DNA from: Planctomycetota bacterium
GTDB taxonomy: Bacteria; Planctomycetota; UBA1135; UBA2386
Assembly: GCA_028281765.1 (NCBI GenBank)
Contig: JANQJF010000105.1
Location: 1 to 43,567 of the forward strand
Length of the DNA: 43,567 bases
Reading direction: 5' to 3'
Shown here: positions 35,432 through 42,020 of the stretch, piece by piece
How the letters are laid out: each line of letters opens with the position of its first letter
How positions within the stretch are numbered: position 1 is the stretch's first letter
Notes under the pieces: model-generated
Database searches by the model: none
The model's input: the letters and a program-made list of their open reading frames with translations, nothing else
What the model was told of the DNA's origin: nothing
Made by a program: the position numbers and the translations under genes

Positions 35432-36281
35432 AGGCGCCGCGGCGCGGCCGGCGCCGCTCGGCGTGCGGGGCCAGGTCCTCCTCGCGCTACTGCTCGCGGG
35501 GGTGTGGGCGTTCTGGCAGCTCGGTTTGTCTTGGGGCGATCTCGTGCCGTCCGAAGGGGGACGTGCGATCGCGGGCGAGTTCTTGGTCCGCGCGTTCTCG
35601 CCGGCGCTGAGCTCCGAGGCGGAGTTCGTGCCGCCGGACGCGCCGCCGCTCTTGTTGCAGGCTTGGCGCGCGGTCGGTGCGACGCTCGTCTTCGCGGCGG
35701 CCGCGATGTCGTTGTCGATCGTGTTCGGGCTCGCGCTGGGCTTCTTTGCCTCGACCGCCTGGTGGAGCTGCACGTTTCCGGCGGGATCTTGGATCGCGCG
35801 CACGCTCTACGTCGTCGCGCGGACCGTGGTCGCCCTGATGCGATCGGTACACGAGCTGCTGTGGGCCCTGCTGTTTCTGATCGCGTTCGGGCTGAGTGAC
35901 CTCGTCGCCGTGTTCGCCCTGACGATTCCCTACGCCGGCACGCTCGCGAAGATCTACTCGGAACTGATCGACGAGGCGCCGCGAGACTCGGCGCGCGCGC
36001 TGCACGCGGCGGGGGCGTCGGGAGTCGCGGTGTTCTGCATCGGACTCGTGCCGCGTGCTCTGCCGGACATGGCGGCGTACACGTTCTATCGGTTCGAATG
36101 CGCGATTCGCGCCTCGGCCGTGCTCGGCTTCTTCGGATACGAGACCGTCGGTCTCTACATCAAGCAGTCGTTCTCCTCGGCCAACTACGGCGAGGTTTGG
36201 ACGTATCTCTATGCGCTGCTCGTCGTCGTGCTCGTGTTCGACGTGTGGAGCGGGCGGCTCCGGAAGAGGCTGCTCGCATGA
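35421..36281 (+). CDS. PhnE-like permease subunit 1
   Basis: 286 residues with about six membrane helices (for example VLLALLLAGVWAFWQL, ALLFLIAFGLSDLVAVFAL, VFCIGLVPRALPDMAAYTFY). The cytoplasmic EAA-type loop is readable around YSELIDEAPRDSARALHAAGAS, followed by AIRASAVLGFFGYETVGLYI as in PhnE permeases. It overlaps the ATPase gene by 11 nt and the second permease by the ATGA junction. Its closest known relatives are phosphonate/selenate-type permeases; the pair with the next gene suggests a heterodimer in the inner membrane. Confidence 0.9.
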   Translation: MAREGAAARPAPLGVRGQVLLALLLAGVWAFWQLGLSWGDLVPSEGGRAIAGEFLVRAFSPALSSEAEFVPPDAPPLLLQAWRAVGATLVFAAAAMSLSIVFGLALGFFASTAWWSCTFPAGSWIARTLYVVARTVVALMRSVHELLWALLFLIAFGLSDLVAVFALTIPYAGTLAKIYSELIDEAPRDSARALHAAGASGVAVFCIGLVPRALPDMAAYTFYRFECAIRASAVLGFFGYETVGLYIKQSFSSANYGEVWTYLYALLVVVLVFDVWSGRLRKRLLA

Positions 36282-37177
36282 GTGCGCGCGTGGAAGAACT
36301 GCGGCGTGCACGGCCGCGTGACGGGTTCTTGCGCGTGAGCTGCGCGTTGATCGCGGTCGCGATGCTCGGCGCGTGGGTCTTCGGCGGATTCGACTTCGGC
36401 GACACGTTCTCCGAGCGTCGCGCCGACAACTTCGCGCGATTTCTGCACGACATCCGACCGTTCCCGTTGCAGGGGCGCGAGTGGGACTTCGGGATCGCGT
36501 GGGAGTGGGCGACGGACCTGCTGGCGCGGCGCGGCTTCGACGCGATCGTCGGGACTCTCGCGATCGCGGTTCTGTCCGTCGTCTTCGCGGCGGTGTCCGG
36601 CGCCCTGCTTGCCGTGCTCGCAGCCCGCACGCTCGCGACGGCCGAGCCCCTGTCGGTCGCGGCCATGCGTGGCGGCGGCTGGCGGGCCGCCGGGTGGAAC
36701 GCGCTCAGCGCTGGCGTGCGGCTGTCGCTGATCGTCATGCGCTCGATGCCCGAATACGTGCTGGCGTTCTTGTTCCTCGCGATGCTCGGGCCGAACGCGT
36801 GGCCGCTCGTCTTGGCGCTCGCGATCCACAATGCCGGGATCCTCGGGCGGCTGTACGCCGAGACGATCGAGAACGCGGATCCGAGCGCGCCCCGAGCCCT
36901 GCGCGGCATCGGCGCCGGGCGACGGCAGATCGCCGCGGTCGCGCTCTGGCCTGCCGCGCTGAGTCGCGGACTGCTCTACGCGTTCTACCGGTGGGAGACG
37001 TGTGTCCGCGAAGCGACGGTGCTTGGCATGCTCGGCGTCGTGTCGCTCGGGTACTGGATTGCGGATGCCCGCAATCGGGAGCACTACGACGACCTGGTCC
37101 TACTCATCGGGCTCGGCGTGGTCCTCGTTCTGGCCGGCGACCTGGTCTCGGCGTGGGTCCGACGTGCGGTGCGCTGA
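36278..37177 (+). CDS. PhnE-like permease subunit 2
   Basis: 299 residues from ATG 36278 (ATGA overlap); in-frame upstream codons lie inside the first permease. Membrane helices include VSCALIAVAMLGAWVFGG, GTLAIAVLSVVFAAVSGALLAVLA and LIGLGVVLVLAGDLVSAWV. The EAA loop is YAETIENADPSAPRALRGIGAG. ETCVREATVLGMLGVVSLGYWI matches PhnE. The first periplasmic loop is long (FSERRADNFARFLHDIRPFP...). Two different permease genes with one ATPase is typical of this importer class. The operon ends here; a hairpin with flanking A/T runs lies 90 nt downstream. Confidence 0.9.
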   Translation: MSARVEELRRARPRDGFLRVSCALIAVAMLGAWVFGGFDFGDTFSERRADNFARFLHDIRPFPLQGREWDFGIAWEWATDLLARRGFDAIVGTLAIAVLSVVFAAVSGALLAVLAARTLATAEPLSVAAMRGGGWRAAGWNALSAGVRLSLIVMRSMPEYVLAFLFLAMLGPNAWPLVLALAIHNAGILGRLYAETIENADPSAPRALRGIGAGRRQIAAVALWPAALSRGLLYAFYRWETCVREATVLGMLGVVSLGYWIADARNREHYDDLVLLIGLGVVLVLAGDLVSAWVRRAVR

Positions 37178-37266
37178 GGCGTAATCTACGCAGATTCTGA
37201 AGCAAGTTGAATTCTTGCAGGTGGTTACGGTACTCCGCGGCCGCCCGAGCGAACCGCGAACGGCCT

Positions 37267-37291
37267 AAAAAGCCCTTGCAGCGGGCTCTTT
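37267..37291 (+). terminator. terminator-like hairpin after the importer operon
   Basis: AAAAAGCCC (37267-37275), loop TTGCAGC, GGGCTCTTT (37283-37291) pair with one mismatch; the A-run on one side and T-rich run on the other make it bidirectional. It would end the importer operon transcript, or it may act as an attenuator in front of the KamA-like gene. Confidence 0.6.
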
Positions 37292-37322
37292 CACCCCGAG
37301 AATGGAGCCAGACAGAACCGGA

Positions 37323-37382
37323 GGGGCCCCTCGATGAGGTGGCCCCGGGTCTTGTACGGGGCACCGTCCCAATCGGTGCTCT
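37323..37382 (+). promoter_or_regulatory. structured leader upstream of the KamA-like operon
   Basis: The 304-nt gap 37178-37481 has no gene. Two more hairpins follow the terminator. GGGGCCCCTC-GAT-GAGG-T-GGCCCC (37323-37346) makes a 10-bp stem with one bulged T. GCACCG (37361-37366), 7-nt loop, CGGTGC (37374-37379) extends by G-U/G-C pairs to about 9 bp. Downstream are a direct repeat GCGCGGGT (37398, 37420) and a small CGGG-TGTT-CCCG hairpin (37447-37458) just before the strong GGAGG ribosome site. It does not match a riboswitch I know. A promoter was not identified. Confidence 0.45.
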
Positions 37383-37481
37383 CGGGGAGTCCAGCCGGCG
37401 CGGGTTGCTGACCAAGTCTGCGCGGGTCGCCGCATCGCGGTGACCACGGGTGTTCCCGAACAGTCCGACACGGAGGTGCCA

Positions 37482-38864
37482 ATGACTCGAACCACAGAAC
37501 CAAAGCCCTACAAGGTGTTTCAGCGCAAGCAGCTGGACAAGATCGAACAGATCAAGGTCCTGCCACGCGAGCAGCGCGAAGCCCTCGACGCCGTATCCGC
37601 GGTGTTCCCGTTCCGGGTCAATGGCTATGTGATCGACGAGCTCATCGACTGGTCGAAGGTCCCCGACGATCCGATGTTCCAGCTGACGTTCCCGCAGCGC
37701 GGGATGCTCGAGACCCGAGACTTCGACAAGATGATGCGTCTCGTCCGCCGCGGCGCGACGGACGAAGAGATCAAGAATGCGGCTCGGCGCATCCAGATGA
37801 AGATGAACCCGCACCCTGCGGGGCAGATCGAGCTCAACGTGCCGCGCCTCGACGAGCAGCAGCTCAAGGGAATGCAGCACAAGTATCGCGAGACCGTGCT
37901 GTTTTTCCCGGCTCAGGGCCAGACCTGCCACGCGTATTGCACCTACTGCTTTCGCTGGGCCCAGTTCGTCGGCATCGACGAGCTGAAGTTCGTCGAGCGG
38001 GAAGCGGACACCCTGGTCCGCTACCTGCGTCGTCATCCCGAGGCCTCCGACGTCCTGTTCACCGGCGGCGATCCGATGGTCATGTCGACCAAGGTGATGC
38101 GTCGCTACGTCGAGCCGCTGATCCATTCGGGCGTCGAAAGCCTGCGCACAATCCGATTCGGCACCAAGGCGCCGGCGTACTGGCCGTACCGCTTCACGCA
38201 CGGTCCGGACGCCGATGACTTGATGCGGATGTTCGAGGAGATCGTCGCGTCGGGTCGCCACGTCGCGGTCATGGCGCACTTCAGTCATCCGCGCGAGCTG
38301 GAGACCGAGGTCGCACAGCAGGCGGTGCGACGGATCCTGTCGACCGGCGCGACGGTGCGCTGCCAGGCTCCGCTGATTCGCCACGTCAACGACGACCCGG
38401 GCGCGTGGGCCAGCATGTGGCAGCGTCAGGTCGAGCTCGGCGCCGTGCCCTACTACATGTTCGTCGAGCGCGACACCGGCGCGCGCAACTACTTCGAGGT
38501 GCCGCTGGCGCGCGCGCTCGAGATCTTCAACGCCGCCTACAGCAGCGTGTCGGGGCTCGCCCGCACGGTTCGCGGACCGTCGATGTCGGCGACGCCCGGC
38601 AAGGTGTTGATCGACGGCGTCGTGCACGTGGGCGACGAGAAGCTGTTCGCGCTGAAGTTCCTACAGGGACGCAATCCGCGCTGGAGCAACCGCGTCTTCT
38701 ACGCGAAGTTCGATCCCGGGGCGGTTTGGCTCGACGACCTCGTGCCGGCGTTCGGGGAAGACGAGTTCTTCTTCGAGCACTACCTCGACGAGCTGCACCG
38801 CCGCCGCGCGGAGAGCGCTTCGGAACCGGACGACGTGCAGGACACGATCGCAGCCCAGGCGTGA
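37482..38864 (+). CDS. KamA-like radical SAM enzyme (aminomutase family), substrate uncertain
   Basis: 460 residues. ATG 37482 has GGAGG 6 nt upstream; a GTG at 37440 is less good. Cys149, Cys153 and Cys156 (CHAYCTYCFRW) bind the 4Fe-4S cluster. The TIM-barrel is KamA-like (LFTGGDPMV, HFSHPREL, QAPLIRHVNDD). Lys374 in SATPGKV aligns with the PLP-binding Lys of lysine 2,3-aminomutase, where GGGGK is expected, and Asp304 aligns with one of its two substrate Asp residues. The second substrate Asp (DAPGGGGK) is replaced here by Ser. So radical/PLP chemistry is likely, but lysine is doubtful as substrate. It is coupled to a TPR lipoprotein gene by the TGATG junction. C-terminal tail is acidic. Confidence 0.82.
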   Translation: MTRTTEPKPYKVFQRKQLDKIEQIKVLPREQREALDAVSAVFPFRVNGYVIDELIDWSKVPDDPMFQLTFPQRGMLETRDFDKMMRLVRRGATDEEIKNAARRIQMKMNPHPAGQIELNVPRLDEQQLKGMQHKYRETVLFFPAQGQTCHAYCTYCFRWAQFVGIDELKFVEREADTLVRYLRRHPEASDVLFTGGDPMVMSTKVMRRYVEPLIHSGVESLRTIRFGTKAPAYWPYRFTHGPDADDLMRMFEEIVASGRHVAVMAHFSHPRELETEVAQQAVRRILSTGATVRCQAPLIRHVNDDPGAWASMWQRQVELGAVPYYMFVERDTGARNYFEVPLARALEIFNAAYSSVSGLARTVRGPSMSATPGKVLIDGVVHVGDEKLFALKFLQGRNPRWSNRVFYAKFDPGAVWLDDLVPAFGEDEFFFEHYLDELHRRRAESASEPDDVQDTIAAQA

Positions 38865-39745
38865 TGCGGACAGCGACGTTCGGCGCGATCGCACTGTTGG
38901 CAGCCGGCTGTGCTTCCGGTCCGTTGCCCTATCCCGAGCCGTTGGATCGATACCCTTCCAACGACACGGATCAGCGTGCGAAGCTCGATGCTGCGTGGAC
39001 GGAGTTGCAGCGGCGGCCGGACGATCGCGACTGCGCGATCTGGTATGGCCGCCGCACCGCGTATCTGCGCGCGTACGACCGCGCGATCGAGGTCTACACC
39101 GCGGCGCTCTCGCGGCACCCCAAGTCGCCGCACCTGCTGCGGCATCGAGGTCACCGCTACATCACGATTGGCGAGTACGGTCTCGCCGTCGTCGATCTCC
39201 GCAACGCAGCCCGCTACATCGAAGGCCAAGCGGACGAAGTCGAGCCGGACGGCTTGCCGAATGCGCGCAACTTTCCGACGAGCACGCTTCACACCAACGT
39301 CTGGTATCACCTCGGCCTCGCGCACTACCTGCGCCGAGACTTCGCCGAGGCCGAGCGTTGTTACGACGCGTGCCTCGCGGCCGCGAAGAACCGCGACATG
39401 GAGGTCGCGACGCGGTACTGGCTCTACCTCACGCGGCGCCGTCGGAACCTCGATGGTAGCGATGTGCTCGAACCCGTCCGCGCGGACTGGGACATCATCG
39501 AAAACCACGCCTACCACAAGCTCCTGCTGCTGTTCCGCGGCGAGCTGACGATGGATGCGTTCGCGTCGGAAGAGCCGGGATCCGTGACCAGCGGAACCGC
39601 GGGCTACGGGATCGCGCGCTACCACTTCGACCGCGGACGATCGGATCTCGGCGTGCAGCAGCTCGAGAGCGTCGTCGCTGCCGGACCCGCCGCCGCGTTC
39701 GGTTGCATCGCGGCGCGAGAGGACTTGCGACGACTCGGTCGATGA
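38864..39745 (+). CDS. TPR lipoprotein in the KamA-like operon
   Basis: 293 residues. ATG 38864 overlaps the KamA-like stop (TGATG). A short signal ends LLAAGC (Cys16), followed by ASGPLPYPEPLDRYPSND. Residues ~40-250 are helical pairs of TPR type: WTELQRRPDDRDCAIWYGRRTAY, AIEVYTAALSRHPKSPHLLRHRGHRYITIGEY, HLGLAHYLRRDFAEAERCYDACLAA, YHFDRGRSDLGVQQLESVV. It is a membrane-anchored protein-binding module. The next gene starts in an ATGA overlap, so the three genes form one coupled operon. Its role with a cytoplasmic radical enzyme is unclear and may be regulatory or indirect. Confidence 0.84.
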   Translation: MRTATFGAIALLAAGCASGPLPYPEPLDRYPSNDTDQRAKLDAAWTELQRRPDDRDCAIWYGRRTAYLRAYDRAIEVYTAALSRHPKSPHLLRHRGHRYITIGEYGLAVVDLRNAARYIEGQADEVEPDGLPNARNFPTSTLHTNVWYHLGLAHYLRRDFAEAERCYDACLAAAKNRDMEVATRYWLYLTRRRRNLDGSDVLEPVRADWDIIENHAYHKLLLLFRGELTMDAFASEEPGSVTSGTAGYGIARYHFDRGRSDLGVQQLESVVAAGPAAAFGCIAAREDLRRLGR

Positions 39746-40476
39746 CGCGAGACTTGAGCCAGGTCGTCGTCACGGTCGAGCACGCGAGCCCACGGGTGCC
39801 GCGCGGCGTCGATCTCGGCCTGCCGAAGCGCGTCCTCGACAGCCACTTCAGCTGGGATCCCGGCGCGGCGATCGTCGGTCGAATGCTCGCGAAGGAGTTC
39901 GATGCGCCACTCCATCTCAGTCGCTATTCGCGCCTGCTCGTCGATCTCAACCGGTCCTCGTTCCACCCGCGGGTGATCGCGCGCGACCTGCGGCCGGGTA
40001 ACCGCGTGATCCCCGGCAATCAGCTCACCCGCGCGCAGCGACGGGCGCGCGTCGAGCGGTTTTGGCGTCCATGGCGTGAGGCTGTCGATGCGGACCTCGA
40101 TCGCGCGGTCGACGTGGCGGGCTGCGCGTTCCACATCAGCGTGCACTCGTTCGTCGAACGGCTGAACGGCACGGAGCGGCACCACGACTTCGGGTTGCTC
40201 TACCGTCCGTCGAGTCGCGTCGAGCGCGCGCTCGCGGACCGGCTGCACGAACGATTGGTGGTCGGAGGCTACTCCGTGCGGCGCAACCAGCCCTATTCCG
40301 GCCTGGACGACGGCCACTGCATGCGATTGCGGGCCGAGCGACCTCAGCGGCGCTACGTCGGCATGGAGATCGAGATGAATCAGCGCGACGTGCGGGACGC
40401 GGCGGGGGCCCGGCGGTTCGGCCGGGCCTTGATCGATGCGTTCGCGCCTGAATTCGCCGCCCGCGTGTCCCACTGA
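39742..40476 (+). CDS. N-formylglutamate amidohydrolase-like protein
   Basis: 244 residues from ATG 39742 (ATGA overlap with the TPR gene). The family pattern is present: VVTVEHASPRVP at the start, HFSWDPGA (34-41) with the metal ligand His, YSRLLVDLNRSSFHP, CAFHISVHSF, and VGMEIEMNQRDV near the end. In histidine degradation this enzyme (HutG type, PF05013) releases glutamate and formate from N-formylglutamate using a zinc ion. No hut genes are here, so a different formyl or acyl amide may be the substrate. Gene order with a KamA-like enzyme suggests a short amino-acid pathway, which is inference. Confidence 0.85.
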   Translation: MTRDLSQVVVTVEHASPRVPRGVDLGLPKRVLDSHFSWDPGAAIVGRMLAKEFDAPLHLSRYSRLLVDLNRSSFHPRVIARDLRPGNRVIPGNQLTRAQRRARVERFWRPWREAVDADLDRAVDVAGCAFHISVHSFVERLNGTERHHDFGLLYRPSSRVERALADRLHERLVVGGYSVRRNQPYSGLDDGHCMRLRAERPQRRYVGMEIEMNQRDVRDAAGARRFGRALIDAFAPEFAARVSH

Positions 40477-40577
40477 GGAACTGGCCGGGTTTGATGGGCA
40501 CGCCGCGATTTCGCGACGCAACTCGTTTCCTAGCTGGGCCGTAAGTGGGCGTGCCCACCGAACCCAGCCAGTACTCG

Positions 40578-41897
40578 TCAGTTGTTCTTGTCGTTGGTCG
40601 TGTCGGCCTTCTCGCAGGTGACTTCGATCGAGAACGAGCCGCTCCGCTCCTGGATGATCTCCAGTTCCGCTTCTTGGCCGCGCATGTTGCGCATCATCGC
40701 GGTCTCCGACTCGGACGTCATCTTGCCGTTGAGTTCGAGCTTCTGCATTTGACGCGTCGCGACGTCGACGACCATCGAGCCCTTCAAGTCGCGGAGCTTC
40801 GCGGACGCTTCGCCCTCTGGTGCGTTGCCGCCACCGCCGCCGCCACGACGGCCGCCGAAGCGACCGCCGAAGCCGCCGCCGAATTCTTGGATCGTGCCTT
40901 CGCCGGCAGCCGACGCGGTGAACTCGATCGTCGCGAAGGTCTTGCCGTCCTTCTCCTCGATCGAGGCGACGCGGCCCTTGCCTTCCCAGGCGAGCTTCTT
41001 GTTCGCCAGGAGGTTGATCGCGGCGTCGTTCGCGGTCGTGCGACCCCGGCCGAAGCGGCTGCGGCCGCGCTGGCTACCCTCGCCACCACGGCGGCGACGC
41101 TGGCCTTCGCCGCCTTCGCCGCCGCGACGTCGGCGTTGGCCTTGACCATCGCCTTCACCGCCGCCTCCGCCGCCGCCGCGACGACGGCGCTGGCCTTCGC
41201 CATCACCTTCGCCGCCGCCGCCCCGGCGCCGCCGCTGGCCTTCTTCGCCGCCTTCGTCACCGCCACGGCCGCCGCCCCGACGCCGCCGCTGGCCTTCGCC
41301 TCCGCCTTCGCCTTCACCGCCCCGACGCCGACGCTGCCCTTCGCCACCTTCGCCGCGGCCTCGTCGCTCCGCGCGCACCGGGTGGACGAGCGTGCTCAGC
41401 GCGTTGCGGAACGCATCGGTGATCTCGAGTTCCATGTCGACCTTCAGCTCGCCCTCGGGAACGATGCTGGTCAGGTCGGTGACCTTCGGGATGCCGCGCG
41501 ACTGCTGCTCAGTGAGCTTTTCCTCACCGGCGAAGACGCCGTCCTTACCGAACGTGATCTGCTTGCCGGCGAGCATGCTCTTGACCGTCGAGTCCATCGG
41601 CTCGCCATCGCGACCCGAGCGGGTCACGACCGCCTCGAGCGTGTGGTACTTGCGCCACGTCTTGCCGGCCTTCTTGCCCTCGTCATAGATCAGCGTCGCT
41701 TTGGTCACCGTCGGGCCACCGCCGCCGAATCCACGGCCGCCGCGTCCGCTCATCTCCTCGCCGTCGACGAGCATCTGGCGTTCGGTCGTAACCGAGGACT
41801 TGGTCTTGATCTTGTAGCGGAGGGCCGGCGCGTCCTGCGCCGATAGGCTGCCGACGACTGCGGCGGCGAGGAATGAGGTGAGCAGACGTTGGTTCAT
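40578..41897 (-). CDS. secreted protein with six QRRRRGG repeats in a Gly/Glu-rich insertion
   Basis: 439 residues. ATG 41897 has GGAG 7 nt upstream and starts a signal peptide (MNQRLLTSFLAAAVVGSLSA). Residues ~25-170 and ~290-435 are beta-rich parts with no strong repeat, probably two halves of one domain (TLEAVVTRSGRDGEP, TDLTSIVPEGELKVDMELEI; KLAWEGKGRVASIEEKDGKT, LKGSMVVDVATRQMQKLELNGK). Between them, residues 178-286 are a low-complexity insertion with QRRRRGG at 188, 203, 221, 236, 254 and 266. Further Gly-rich loops lie at ~47-62 and ~337-358. The fold resembles secreted planctomycete proteins that I cannot name. Upstream the divergent DUF1592 gene starts 124 nt away. A small intergenic gap downstream (40477-40577) holds nothing I recognise. 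Confidence 0.82.
   Translation of the reverse strand: MNQRLLTSFLAAAVVGSLSAQDAPALRYKIKTKSSVTTERQMLVDGEEMSGRGGRGFGGGGPTVTKATLIYDEGKKAGKTWRKYHTLEAVVTRSGRDGEPMDSTVKSMLAGKQITFGKDGVFAGEEKLTEQQSRGIPKVTDLTSIVPEGELKVDMELEITDAFRNALSTLVHPVRAERRGRGEGGEGQRRRRGGEGEGGGEGQRRRRGGGRGGDEGGEEGQRRRRGGGGEGDGEGQRRRRGGGGGGGEGDGQGQRRRRGGEGGEGQRRRRGGEGSQRGRSRFGRGRTTANDAAINLLANKKLAWEGKGRVASIEEKDGKTFATIEFTASAAGEGTIQEFGGGFGGRFGGRRGGGGGGNAPEGEASAKLRDLKGSMVVDVATRQMQKLELNGKMTSESETAMMRNMRGQEAELEIIQERSGSFSIEVTCEKADTTNDKNN
41040..41366. repeat. tandem protein-coding repeat, six QRRRRGG units
   Basis: On the minus strand, the codons for residues 178-286 of the secreted protein repeat the unit QRRRRGG followed by Gly/Glu-rich spacers. 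The start-to-start distances are 15, 18, 15, 18 and 12 residues, all multiples of three, consistent with slippage of a three-residue GEG-like unit. Confidence 0.8.
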
Positions 41898-42020
41898 GAT
41901 GAGTCTCCGGGAGGGACTGGGAGCTGGTGCGAATGCGGGTGAGATCATGCCTACGCCCGATCCCAGGGGTGTGGCTCGCTTGTAACGAAAGGGTCGATTC
42001 CCGCGGGCTATGATGCCGGC

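Noticed and set aside
33768..37177. Phosphonate (PhnCDE) importer
   Set aside because: The binding protein has the phrases of the putative selenate family, no phn C-P lyase genes are nearby and the LysR regulator is of the selenium-associated type; phosphonate is kept only as the broader fold name.
37323..37382. Known lysine, SAM or cobalamin riboswitch upstream of the KamA-like gene
   Set aside because: None of the conserved cores that I know is visible; only hairpins are supported, so it is reported as a structured leader of unknown type.
41040..41366. CRISPR-like or VNTR array on the repeat DNA
   Set aside because: The repeated DNA is in frame with codons of a real gene, spacers are 5-12 codons of Gly/Glu, and no cas gene is present.
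40545..41846. Long plus-strand open frame (433 codons) opposite the QRRRRGG gene, rich in Ala, Ala-Thr and Pro
   Set aside because: It is antisense to a gene with a signal peptide and ribosome site. Its low-complexity composition is the mirror image of the Gly/Arg/Glu repeat codons, and no domain is visible.
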